A stretch of DNA of 29,589 nt from CAYUWH01 sp964448615 (GTDB lineage: Bacteria; Patescibacteriota; Gracilibacteria; Peribacterales; Peribacteraceae), in NCBI GenBank assembly GCA_964448615.1, contig CAYUWH010000016.1, positions 1-29,589 on the forward strand, given 5' to 3'. Both the position numbers and the translations under genes were made by a program. This document shows, piece by piece, positions 1-8,045 of this stretch; positions within the stretch are counted from its first letter, which is position 1, and every line of letters begins with the position of its first letter. Under the pieces are notes generated by a model, which was not told the origin of the DNA, did not search any database, and saw only the letters and a list, made by a program, of their open reading frames with translations.

Positions 1-55
1 AGGCAACCGCCTCTGGAGCGGTCATACGGGGGTTCGAATCCCTCCTCCCCAGCCA
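1..55 (+). tRNA. trnQ: tRNA-Gln (anticodon CUG), 3' part only
   Basis: The window opens inside a tRNA gene. Visible parts are the end of the D arm, a 5-bp anticodon stem (ACCGC/GCGGT) closing the 7-base loop CTCTGGA with anticodon CTG, a 5-base variable region, a T arm with loop TTCGAAT, the 3' acceptor strand CTCCCCA, discriminator G and an encoded CCA. The CUG anticodon reads CAG, and the CCCCAGCCA end is typical of bacterial glutamine tRNAs. The 5' half lies outside the window. The gene may be an island integration target (see the 14-base repeat at 75-88). Confidence 0.9.
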
Positions 56-74
56 CTACGGGCATGCGTAAATA

Positions 75-88
75 GACCCGCTTGCCCT
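75..88 (+). repeat. Left copy of 14-base direct repeat
   Basis: GACCCGCTTGCCCT occurs here, 20 bases beyond the tRNA-Gln 3' end, and again in the same orientation at 29443-29456. It overlaps the stop codon of the SIR2-like gene. It could be an island attachment site, but a 14-base match can arise by chance in a window this long. Confidence 0.45.
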
Positions 89-1178
89 ATTCAATCGTGC
101 CCGGCGCCTTTTCCTTAAGCCCCCAGATATCCATCGATTCTGTATCAAAGAAATGGACTTGGAGAGGTCCGAATCCTTGTTTGTCTGTTTCTCCAACCAT
201 TTGAAGTCTTTTCGTGATCATTTCATCTTTCACCGTTAGAAGCCGTTGATTATTCTCTTTCGAGAAATTTCCCCGAATACCTATCCACACGAATTTGATA
301 CCGGCGTTCTTCGTAATCGCATCCCGAATGTGCTTGTCTTGATCAGAGAAAGAAAACCCAAAAGTGAATAGCTGGCCTTTGCATAACTGTAGTTTTGAGA
401 GCGCGTGGTTAAGATACGGGTTCGACTTAATCTGTCTCATCTTTGATTCCGAATCTCCCTCAGCGACCACCATCGGGTAATAGCCCTTTGCCATTTCTTC
501 TTTAATCTGTGTGATAAGTGGAGTCTGCTGTCCCCATACTTTCTTGATGGTGCGTCCGTCCTTTAGAAAGAGATGCAATGCACCATGCAAAAAGAAAACG
601 TGCTTATCCACCCCTTTCCCATCCTCAATGTATTCACAATATTCATCCGGAGTGTCTTCGTCGCGGTTAAAATAATCACCGAAAATAATGTTCGTATCCC
701 GTAGTATCGTCCAATACAAAAGCAGATCGTAATTGACCGTGAAAACGTCGTCGAATCTGTTCAAAAAAGAATGGCAGGCTGTTTTATTGACCTCAGGTAT
801 GGCATTCGTTTTGTCCGGATGTACTTTCACGATTGCATCGGCTAATGCATCTCTCAGTCTTTCGTAGTCCACTTTGATCACTGTGCCATCAAATTCATAT
901 ACGCCAGAAGCAAATTGTAGATCCTGTAAAAATCGAAGTATCGCTTCAAAATTTGATGTCCCAAAATGCTCAAACAAAAGTTTAACTTTCGCATGATTTT
1001 TTTCTTCTTTGATAGCATTGAAGAGAGTCGTATAGGAAAAATCACCGTAGTACGCTTGGCTGAAGCCATTTCCAAGCAACACCCGGATATCCTTATTGCA
1101 TAACCTGTTGTCATTGTTTTCTCTCGCTTGAGAGAAGGCGGTTTCAAAGGGGAGAATGATGGGGCAGGATTGATTCAT
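87..1178 (-). CDS. SIR2-like (DUF4917-type) protein, putative NAD-consuming effector
   Basis: This 363-residue soluble protein has SIR2-type NAD-pocket features: a nucleotide-binding-like LLGNGFS (34-40), TVNYD (147-151), HGALHLF (198-204) and a late GFSFSDQDKHI (274-284). In SIR2 NAD hydrolases such as ThsA the catalytic pair is an Asn and a His; N149 and H198 fit those positions. Overall length and the GNGFS...FSY...LF pattern match DUF4917. It is the second gene of a leftward operon, starting 16 bases after the TIR gene's stop, with the pyrimidine-rich spacer TTCTTTTCCAATCCTC and no Shine-Dalgarno sequence. Family assignment comes from recalled motifs. A role as an abortive-infection effector that depletes NAD is inferred from its TIR partner. 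It could instead be a housekeeping SIR2-fold protein, but its location argues against that. Confidence 0.72.
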   Translation of the reverse strand: MNQSCPIILPFETAFSQARENNDNRLCNKDIRVLLGNGFSQAYYGDFSYTTLFNAIKEEKNHAKVKLLFEHFGTSNFEAILRFLQDLQFASGVYEFDGTVIKVDYERLRDALADAIVKVHPDKTNAIPEVNKTACHSFLNRFDDVFTVNYDLLLYWTILRDTNIIFGDYFNRDEDTPDEYCEYIEDGKGVDKHVFFLHGALHLFLKDGRTIKKVWGQQTPLITQIKEEMAKGYYPMVVAEGDSESKMRQIKSNPYLNHALSKLQLCKGQLFTFGFSFSDQDKHIRDAITKNAGIKFVWIGIRGNFSKENNQRLLTVKDEMITKRLQMVGETDKQGFGPLQVHFFDTESMDIWGLKEKAPGTIE

Positions 1179-1194
1179 GAGGATTGGAAAAGAA

Positions 1195-2592
1195 TTACTC
1201 TGGAAAGTTGCCGGCCAATAGTTCTTTCAGATCGCGTCTGCTGACCTCCACGTTGGGATTCTTCCAGTTGAACAGTTCAATCGTGTTCATCGTCATCTCC
1301 AGCGCTGTTTCCAGCAAATCCACGGAGCTGTCGATGGTGGCAGTCAGTTCCAGTTCGTCATCTTTTGCGATGTAATCCCAGTGGAAACCTGAACGACTGC
1401 GGTTGAGAATCGAAAGTTTCCGATCCTTCAGTCCGTGGAACCGCAAGGTAAATTTATATGCGTCGATCTTCAGCTCTTTCTTGAGATTTTGCATGAAGAG
1501 CATGGGACGAACAATATCCATTTCCAGCCACTCAAGACTGAGAATGCGTTGATCCGGAAACATGGAATCTTCCAGAAGAGATTCTCGGGCGATGAGCGTA
1601 CCGTTCTCGAACATCCGCCAGTAGTCGTAGCACGCCTTCTGTGTGAAGAGTCCATCTGCTCCCCAAGACCAATACATGTAGAAACCATCTCGCAGGACAG
1701 AGCGTCCAATCTGGTGATATTCCGTTTCGTGTGGAAAACCCATACCGCCATACCGATTCAATTTGACCCGATGACGATTCACGAGTTCTTCAATTTTTCC
1801 TTTCGGTATGAGTTTATCGCCGAGCGGGAGAGGATGAATGATCCATTCCTTGTACGCTTTATCTTCGGGAAAACCTTCTGTTTTTATATGCTTTACTGTT
1901 TCCTCATACTCACGATCAGCATTCCGACTCCGTTCTCCAAGGGTTTCTGCTGGTCCGAGCGTTCCATGCAATGAGAGAAGAACGATGCTTTCCAAAAGCT
2001 TGCGCATGCCTTCTTGGATGTTCTTCTCAGACATTTTCAAATGTTTTTTATGCTTCAGGGCTGCCGGAAGATTGAGGTTGTCCGAGATGACGAGTGGCAG
2101 CACGACGGTTTGCCCCTTCTCCAATTCTAGAAGCCTCGCCGAACTGATCTCTTCCTGCACCCAATGCGATCGGACAGAATTTTCCGAAAGAATGACGACG
2201 AAGAAACGGCATTCCCTGATACCGTGGAAAACTTTGCGAACGATGTCCTCCCCGACAAGGATATCCATGTCATCCAGCCAGACTGTGTAGCCAACACGCT
2301 TGAAGGCTTCGACGATCTGCAATGCGAATTCTTTGTCTTTCGACGAGTAGCTGATAAAGATGTCCTTGGTTGGGAGCAGACGAATGCTCTGCACGTCGCC
2401 GTCACGTACCAGTCGCCCTTTCTTTTCCAATGCATCGATAAGATCGAGTGCAGCTTTATTCGTGACTCCTAACTTCTCTGTGATTACATTCAAACGTGGC
2501 ATCGCGCCGTTTTTCTGGTAGTACTCACGAAGGAACTGCAGCAATTGCAGCTGTTTTTCAGGTAGATAGTCGTCATGGATTTCAGTGGGCAT
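1195..2592 (-). CDS. LexA-type winged helix + TIR domain protein
   Basis: The 465 residues fall into three parts. Residues 12-75 resemble the LexA DNA-binding winged helix (LLQFLREYYQKNGAMPR, then VTNKAALDLIDALEKKGRL). Residues 76-205 are a TIR domain starting DIFISYSSKD and containing YTVWLDD and SENSVRSHWVQEEIS; W144 with E147/E148 fits the S-x-W...E signature that holds the catalytic glutamate of NAD-cleaving TIRs. Residues 230-465 are unrecognised, rich in Trp/Tyr, and may sense or oligomerise. No S24 peptidase is present, so it is not LexA. It is the first gene of a leftward operon with the SIR2-like gene, behind its own putative promoter with paired CTAACTTT repeats. TIR enzymes either hydrolyse NAD or make cyclic ADP-ribose signals, as ThsB does; which applies here cannot be read from sequence. 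Confidence 0.85.
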   Translation of the reverse strand: MPTEIHDDYLPEKQLQLLQFLREYYQKNGAMPRLNVITEKLGVTNKAALDLIDALEKKGRLVRDGDVQSIRLLPTKDIFISYSSKDKEFALQIVEAFKRVGYTVWLDDMDILVGEDIVRKVFHGIRECRFFVVILSENSVRSHWVQEEISSARLLELEKGQTVVLPLVISDNLNLPAALKHKKHLKMSEKNIQEGMRKLLESIVLLSLHGTLGPAETLGERSRNADREYEETVKHIKTEGFPEDKAYKEWIIHPLPLGDKLIPKGKIEELVNRHRVKLNRYGGMGFPHETEYHQIGRSVLRDGFYMYWSWGADGLFTQKACYDYWRMFENGTLIARESLLEDSMFPDQRILSLEWLEMDIVRPMLFMQNLKKELKIDAYKFTLRFHGLKDRKLSILNRSRSGFHWDYIAKDDELELTATIDSSVDLLETALEMTMNTIELFNWKNPNVEVSRRDLKELLAGNFPE

Positions 2593-2610
2593 AGCTCCGA
2601 TGGGGTACCA

Positions 2611-2657
2611 AAAGTTAGTGGTAAACTGAAAGTTAGCACTTTAGAAAATGGAGTCAA
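2611..2657 (-). promoter_or_regulatory. Putative promoter and paired operator of the TIR-SIR2 operon
   Basis: On the minus strand TTGACT (2657-2652) and TAACTT (2635-2630) form a -35/-10 pair with a 16-base spacer; the -10 is weak. CTAACTTT occurs twice in the same orientation: at 2636-2629 over the -10, and at 2618-2611 just after the expected transcription start. The repeats are 18 bases apart. This position suits repression by the winged helix of the TIR protein itself, which is inference. Confidence 0.4.
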
Positions 2658-2685
2658 ACAAAAAGCCGGACCTTTTGGTCCGGCT
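2656..2685 (-). terminator. Intrinsic terminator of the SLH-nuclease gene
   Basis: A perfect 9-bp stem AGCCGGACC/GGTCCGGCT with a 4-base loop (2664-2685) is followed on the minus strand by a T-rich run (TTTTTGTT). It lies about 12 bases past the stop of the leftward nuclease gene and separates it from the TIR-SIR2 operon, so the latter probably needs its own promoter. Confidence 0.85.
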
Positions 2686-2697
2686 CATGGTGCTCTC

Positions 2698-3933
2698 TCA
2701 GTTACAATTCTCCGCTTTCCTCCACCCCGCGTCGACCGCCTCCTGTTCGGAGCAGAACCACCGCTCTCCAACGCCTTCATCGATCTTCGTCTGGCTATAA
2801 CTCCCGCAGCCCTGCACATGATAGATCTTCTCCTGCTTGCTGGAGATATTGCCTTTGATGTCGCAAGAGCCGTCAGTTGGCTCCTCTGAAGGTGGTGAAG
2901 CTGGAGATGGCTGAACGGGCTCTTCTACGGGGGAACCATCCATCAACATCCATACTATCCACACCACGTCCTTCCTGCTCATACCCGCATCAATATTCAC
3001 GTTGTTACTGAAGAGCACTTGGTTGCTCTTAGCATGATTCAAGTATGGTTCGTACCATGCTCCGGTTGCTGATGTGTCGCCCGAGATCCCGAGTGCGACG
3101 TAGGCCATCTTGAGTGCCTCCGCAAAGTTCACTGGCTGTTCTGGCTTGAACGATCCATCCGGATATCCTTGTACGATTCCTTGCTGTTTTCCGTAGCGAA
3201 TGTACGGCGTGTACCACGCACTCTCATCCACGTCTCTGAATCCTGTTGGACTAGACGCAGCTGCAACATCCGCACCCTGCGCTCCAAGGACAATTTTGAG
3301 GAACTCGGCGCGATTCACCGTCCTATCTGGTCCGAACGTGCCATCCGGGTAGCCGCTGAGGACTCCGCTCTCCTTGCCCCATGAAATTGCTTGAGCGTAC
3401 GGATGCGAGGACGACACATCACTGAAGGCTGCGCTGCTGCTTTCATTGCAGCTACCCCAGAGGCCTCGGTTCTCCTCTCGCGCTTCCTGTTCCAGTTCAT
3501 TATATTCCTCCAACCTCGGATGTGGGTATTGTTTGTAGCTGTAGGCAAAGCCCTCCTCGATCATCGATGCCCCGATATCCACACCGTCGATGTCCACATA
3601 GCGAAGCAGGCGTCCGTACTTATCCTTCTCTTCGGCGGGATTCTTTTCGAGCGTGACATCTTCTCCATTGAGGATTTCCTTCAGTGCATTGCTCGCTTCT
3701 TTCCCGAAGCATTGAACAGGTTTGCTCGGATGAACGGTTTCCGGCGTGTCGATCCCGATGATCCGAACGGTCTCGGCCGTTCCGTCGATCTCTACCTTAA
3801 ATGTGTCGCCGTCGACGACGCTTGTGACCGTGCCTTGCTCTTGGGCAAAGGCAAAAGTCGGAAATATGAAGCTGATAGAGAGGATCGCTGCCACGATTGC
3901 TCTCCTGCCGGTGATGTTCCAGATAGGTCGCAT
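2698..3933 (-). CDS. Secreted thermonuclease with SLH repeats
   Basis: A 411-residue exported protein. The signal peptide is at about 1-30 (two Arg, hydrophobic AIVAAILSISFIF, then AFA). A staphylococcal-nuclease domain (33-160) keeps D41, D43, R57, D62, E65 and R108, matching the Ca-binding and catalytic residues of the family. Three SLH-like repeats follow: SLH1 at 170-215, SLH2 at 232-282 and a weaker third at 290-332. SLH repeats bind cell-wall polymers, so the enzyme is probably held at the surface. After a Pro/Ser/Glu linker, residues 356-411 form a Cys/His-rich tail of a type seen in other secreted nucleases. The start was set at 3933 because it begins the signal peptide; the frame is open to 4065. 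Its leader is pyrimidine-rich. Likely role: degrading external DNA for nucleotides or defence. Confidence 0.9.
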   Translation of the reverse strand: MRPIWNITGRRAIVAAILSISFIFPTFAFAQEQGTVTSVVDGDTFKVEIDGTAETVRIIGIDTPETVHPSKPVQCFGKEASNALKEILNGEDVTLEKNPAEEKDKYGRLLRYVDIDGVDIGASMIEEGFAYSYKQYPHPRLEEYNELEQEAREENRGLWGSCNESSSAAFSDVSSSHPYAQAISWGKESGVLSGYPDGTFGPDRTVNRAEFLKIVLGAQGADVAAASSPTGFRDVDESAWYTPYIRYGKQQGIVQGYPDGSFKPEQPVNFAEALKMAYVALGISGDTSATGAWYEPYLNHAKSNQVLFSNNVNIDAGMSRKDVVWIVWMLMDGSPVEEPVQPSPASPPSEEPTDGSCDIKGNISSKQEKIYHVQGCGSYSQTKIDEGVGERWFCSEQEAVDAGWRKAENCN

Positions 3934-4094
3934 TAGAAAGGGGGTAAAGAGTAGATGTTCAAGGGATGCCACAGATGCAGGAATGCGCCAGTGATCACGC
4001 GTCGTAGTTGAAAGATGTCCAGCACATTTACCAACAGTTATACACCAACAGTCATTGGTACTCAATCAAAGGTGTTCACACCAAGATAAATACC

Positions 4095-4316
4095 GTGAAG
4101 CAAGACGTTGTTTCCAATCTCGGCAAGAACATCCGAACCCTTCGTCGGAAGCAGAAGCTGACGCAGGAAGAACTGGCTGGTCGTGCGCATATAAGCCTCA
4201 AATATGTCCAGAATCTTGAGGGGAAAAAGCCGCAGAACCCGAGCCTCGTCATCCTGCAAAAACTTGCTGACGGCTTCGATGTTCCACTCTGGAAGTTGCT
4301 CAAATTCGACGAGTAA
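4095..4316 (+). CDS. Small XRE-family HTH regulator
   Basis: A 73-residue protein made almost entirely of a Cro/C1-type helix-turn-helix (LGKNIRTLRRKQKLTQEELA, then ISLKYVQNLE, ending FDVPLWKLLKFDE). The GTG at 4095 is preferred because it precedes the domain closely and gives the size usual for stand-alone XRE or restriction-modification controller proteins. The only upstream alternative is a TTG at 4008 (102 residues). It lies 59 bases upstream of the type IIG enzyme on the same strand, so a C-protein-like role in timing that enzyme is reasonable but inferred. It is divergent from the SLH nuclease. Confidence 0.82.
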   Translation: MKQDVVSNLGKNIRTLRRKQKLTQEELAGRAHISLKYVQNLEGKKPQNPSLVILQKLADGFDVPLWKLLKFDE

Positions 4317-4375
4317 GCCTCTCGCGGGCGAAATCGAGGTCGTATTAGGAGCACACTTTCGCTATATTTTGACCA

Positions 4376-7300
4376 ATGCCAGCCCCACAGAAAATTATCG
4401 ATCTCGTTGAACGCTTCGAGAGAAACAAAGAGGCTTATATGGCTGGACAGTACAACGAGACGCAAGTTCGCCGCGAATTCATTGACCCATTTTTGAAGGA
4501 GTTGGGATGGGACATTGATAACGAACAGGGGTATGCAGAGGCTTACAAAGACGTAGTTCATGAAGACGCGATCCGCATTGGTGGGATGCATAAAGCCCCC
4601 GACTACTGCATGCGTATCGGTGGGGTGCGGAAGTTTTTTGTCGAAGCCAAGAAACCTGCAGTAAATGTGAAAGAGAACTCAGAGCCTGCATTTCAAGTCA
4701 GACGCTATGCGTGGTCAGCAAAACTGCCACTTTCTATTCTTACAGATTTTCAAGAACTTGCAGTCTATGACTGTCGATTAAAGCCGACAAAAACGGACGG
4801 ATCAACAAAGGCTCGGATTCAATATTTCACCTATAAGGATTACATAGAGAAATGGGACGAGATCGCATCGATCTTTTCTCGTGATGCAGTTCTCAAAGGA
4901 TCCTTCGACAAATATGCGGAGGCTACGAAAAAGAATAAGGGCACCGAGGAAGTAGATGAAGCATTTCTGAAAGAAATCGAGAATTGGCGTGAGATTTTGG
5001 CAAAGAACATAGCAATCCGCAATCCTGACTTATCTCAAAGAGAACTGAACTTTGCGGTTCAGGTGACCATCGACCGCTTGGTGTTCCTTCGCATCTGTGA
5101 AGATCGGGGTATCGAGAACTATGGGCGCCTTCTTGCGGAGGTAAATGGCACAAATATTTATGGACGACTGAAGCAACATTTTCGTGATGCGGATGACCGT
5201 TACAACTCAGGTCTTTTTCATTTTGAAAATGAAAAGGATCAATCGGAGTCACCGGATACGCTCACTTTGGGGCTACAAATTGATGATGATGTACTCAAGG
5301 AGATCATCTCACATCTCTACTATCCAGAATCGCCTTACGAGTTCTCAGTTCTCTCTGCCGACATTCTCGGTCAGGTGTATGAACAGTTCCTTGGCAAAGT
5401 CATTCGGCTCACAGATGGTCATCGGGCAAAGATTGAGGAAAAACCCGAGGTGCGGAAAGCAGGAGGGGTGTACTACACACCCACATACATCGTTCAGTAC
5501 ATCGTTGAGCACACAATTGGAAAACTTGTTGAAGGAAAGACACCAAAGGAAGTTGAAAAGTTGAAGATCTGCGATCCTGCATGTGGATCGGGCTCTTTCC
5601 TTCTTGGTGCCTACCAATTTCTTCTCGACTGGCATCTTAAGTACTACATGGATAACGATCCGAACAAATGGAACAAGCAACTCACGCAAAGCGCGAAGGG
5701 AGATTGGCGACTTTCAACTACCGAGAGAAAACGGATCCTTCTCAATAATATCTTTGGCGTAGATATCGATGCTCAGGCTGTCGAGGTGACGAAACTTTCA
5801 CTACTCCTCAAAGTTCTTGAAGGCGAAACTGAGCAGAGTCTTAAGCCGCAGCTGTCTATGTTTAAAGAACGTGCGCTTCCGAATCTTGGCAGTAACATCA
5901 AATGCGGGAACTCTCTCATTGGCCCAGATTTCTTTATGGGGCAGCAGATGGGATTGCTCGAAACGGAAGAGCAATACCGCATCAACGTCTTTGACTGGGA
6001 AAAGGCGTTCCCCCAAATACTGACAGGAAAAAATGCCGGCTTCGATGCCATAATTGGCAACCCTCCCTACATCCGCATTCAAGCGATGAAAGAATGGGCT
6101 CCGATAGAGGTTGAGTACTACAAAAAACGATACGCATCTGCGAGTAAGGGGAACTACGACATCTATGTTGTCTTCATTGAGCGAGCACTTGCCCTGATGA
6201 ACCAGAAGGGCGTATTGGGATATATCCTGCCCCACAAATTCTTTAACGCTCATTATGGAGAACCTGTCCGTGAGATGCTTTCAAAAGGAAAGAATCTGCA
6301 GCAGATCGTACACTTTGGCGATCAGCAGGTTTTCAAAGGGGCATCTACGTATACTTGTCTCTTATTCCTCACGAAGGCGGGACAGAACAAATTCTCAGTG
6401 ACGAAAGTTGATCATTTGGATGATTGGAGACTGACGAAGGCAGGAGTCAGCGGAGATATTTCTGCGAACTGGATTGATAAAACGCATTGGCAGTTCACCG
6501 TTGGAAAATCGGCTGAACTCTTTGATGAGCTAAAGCAAATGCCATCTAAATTAGAAAATGTTACCCTTCGTATTTTCCAAGGACTCAAGACAAGTGCGGA
6601 TAAGATTTATATTGTTGAGGAGCGTGAAAGAAAAAGTGATCGGGTGAAAATATATTCACCAATGACAGGGCAAGAGCATTGGGTTGAAACTGAGTTATTG
6701 CATCCCCTTATTAAGGGTGGCGATAGCAAACCATATCAGCTTACGCGGACTAACCGCCTCATCTTGTTTCCCTATAAATCTGGGGCATTGATCCCACAGT
6801 CTGAATTTGAGGAAAAGTACCCCCTTACATGGCAGTACTTCATCGAAAATAAGCCATATTTAAGCGAGAGAGAGGATGGGAAAATGTTGGAGTCTCATTG
6901 GTATGCTTTCGGTAGAAATCAAGCACTGGAGGTTATTGGGCTTCCCAAAATCTTTACACCTGATATCGCTCCTCGTGCATCCTTTTCACTGGATGAAACA
7001 GGCGATGTGTTTTTCACGGGAGGGGCAGCGGGTGGATATGGAATCATTGTAAAACCGGAGTATTCGCGTGAATACATCTTGGGTCTTCTGAACAGCAAAC
7101 TCCTTGAGTGGTATTTGAGACAGATTGCTACTCAAATGCGAGGTGGATGGTTCAGTTTTGAATCCCGATTCATCAAGAATCTCCCAATATGGACGGACTT
7201 TTCTGACTCGAGAGAAGAGGGATTTCGCGATTCGATCATCACGCTTGTAGGTAGTATGCTCGATTTACAAAAGCAGTTGGCATTAGCAAAAACGCCCCAT

Positions 7301-7426
7301 GAGCAGTCCCAAATCAATCAGCTTATTTCGATGATGGATGAAAGTATCAATGATGCGGTATTTGAACTCTATGGCCTATCTGATGATGAAGTGGAAATGA
7401 TCAAATCTTCATTCAAAAAGCAATGA
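4376..7426 (+). CDS. Type IIG restriction-modification enzyme (Eco57I-like)
   Basis: A 1016-residue single-chain enzyme expected to cut DNA and methylate adenine at the same target. The N-terminal nuclease has a PD-(D/E)XK signature at D76, E90 and K92 (APDY...FFVEAKK). A helical linker runs from about 190 to 340. The gamma-class methyltransferase has motif I DPACGSGSF (400-408) and motif IV NPPYIR (562-567), with VYYTPTYIV (365-373) preceding. The C-terminal half is a TaqI-like specificity domain (FTPDIAPRASF region) followed by a coiled helical end. No separate S or R subunit is nearby, consistent with type IIG. TATATT at 4363-4368 lies 7 bases before the ATG, so the mRNA may be leaderless. 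The last 4 bases overlap the next gene. Target sequence cannot be predicted. Confidence 0.93.
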   Translation: MPAPQKIIDLVERFERNKEAYMAGQYNETQVRREFIDPFLKELGWDIDNEQGYAEAYKDVVHEDAIRIGGMHKAPDYCMRIGGVRKFFVEAKKPAVNVKENSEPAFQVRRYAWSAKLPLSILTDFQELAVYDCRLKPTKTDGSTKARIQYFTYKDYIEKWDEIASIFSRDAVLKGSFDKYAEATKKNKGTEEVDEAFLKEIENWREILAKNIAIRNPDLSQRELNFAVQVTIDRLVFLRICEDRGIENYGRLLAEVNGTNIYGRLKQHFRDADDRYNSGLFHFENEKDQSESPDTLTLGLQIDDDVLKEIISHLYYPESPYEFSVLSADILGQVYEQFLGKVIRLTDGHRAKIEEKPEVRKAGGVYYTPTYIVQYIVEHTIGKLVEGKTPKEVEKLKICDPACGSGSFLLGAYQFLLDWHLKYYMDNDPNKWNKQLTQSAKGDWRLSTTERKRILLNNIFGVDIDAQAVEVTKLSLLLKVLEGETEQSLKPQLSMFKERALPNLGSNIKCGNSLIGPDFFMGQQMGLLETEEQYRINVFDWEKAFPQILTGKNAGFDAIIGNPPYIRIQAMKEWAPIEVEYYKKRYASASKGNYDIYVVFIERALALMNQKGVLGYILPHKFFNAHYGEPVREMLSKGKNLQQIVHFGDQQVFKGASTYTCLLFLTKAGQNKFSVTKVDHLDDWRLTKAGVSGDISANWIDKTHWQFTVGKSAELFDELKQMPSKLENVTLRIFQGLKTSADKIYIVEERERKSDRVKIYSPMTGQEHWVETELLHPLIKGGDSKPYQLTRTNRLILFPYKSGALIPQSEFEEKYPLTWQYFIENKPYLSEREDGKMLESHWYAFGRNQALEVIGLPKIFTPDIAPRASFSLDETGDVFFTGGAAGGYGIIVKPEYSREYILGLLNSKLLEWYLRQIATQMRGGWFSFESRFIKNLPIWTDFSDSREEGFRDSIITLVGSMLDLQKQLALAKTPHEQSQINQLISMMDESINDAVFELYGLSDDEVEMIKSSFKKQ

Positions 7427-8040
7427 CAATAAAACAGTGGACAGCAATCGGCGTACTCATAGCCGGATTTGCTGCTGCGACACCGTTCTTTTTAAAAAGC
7501 GCCAATATTGATGCCGAATTGATCAGTGGCTCAGCTGTTGCAGTGGATTCCCAAGTTGGTCAGATGCAAGTCATCAATAATTATGGGAACGCACCGAATC
7601 CTAGTTTTGAGAATTCTCGCTCTTCTGATCTTTCAGGTTTGGAAGGCGAAGATCTTATTCAGGCTTGGTTTGATCGGGTGAACGAAGGACAATGGAAAGA
7701 TGCATGTTCACTGATGGCTAAAGATAAGTGCGATGTAACAAATGGGGACGATGTCCTTGATCATTCACGCGAACCCCGTCTAAAAGCTGTTAATGGCTAC
7801 CAAGACGTAAATATCTGGCATGCAGAGAACACTCCAAAAGATCTTTGGTGCGTGAAATATAAATATCAGGAGCGACAGTCGGTTGTTTCGAGGGACATTG
7901 TCTTGATTATGCAATACAAACTGTCACCTCGATCTGATGACGGACAAGACATTGCCTCGCGCTTGTGTGAGAAAAATTGGATGCAGGGTTTGGGAGATCG
8001 CCCTTGTAGCGTTGCTGCCTCTACTCACTTTTGCACGTAA
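7423..8040 (+). CDS. Membrane-anchored small protein, possibly NTF2-like
   Basis: Unrecognised 205-residue protein. One hydrophobic segment at 6-24 (WTAIGVLIAGFAAATPFF) acts as a signal anchor, so the rest is probably outside the membrane. Residues 74-100 (EDLIQAWFDRVNEGQWKDACSLM) resemble the first helices of NTF2/SnoaL-like domains, and several Cys in the remainder could form disulfides. Its ATG overlaps the stop of the restriction-modification gene in ATGA, which implies translational coupling. The RecB-like nuclease starts 5 bases after it. Why a surface-exposed protein should be coupled to a restriction enzyme is unclear. Confidence 0.65.
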   Translation: MTIKQWTAIGVLIAGFAAATPFFLKSANIDAELISGSAVAVDSQVGQMQVINNYGNAPNPSFENSRSSDLSGLEGEDLIQAWFDRVNEGQWKDACSLMAKDKCDVTNGDDVLDHSREPRLKAVNGYQDVNIWHAENTPKDLWCVKYKYQERQSVVSRDIVLIMQYKLSPRSDDGQDIASRLCEKNWMQGLGDRPCSVAASTHFCT

Positions 8041-8045
8041 TCAGT

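Noticed and set aside
1195..2592. LexA repressor, because of the N-terminal winged helix
   Set aside because: There is no S24 autoprotease half; the domain is followed by a clear TIR domain.
4008..4094. TTG start for the XRE regulator
   Set aside because: TTG is rarer and adds 29 residues with no domain; GTG at 4095 gives a normal-sized regulator.
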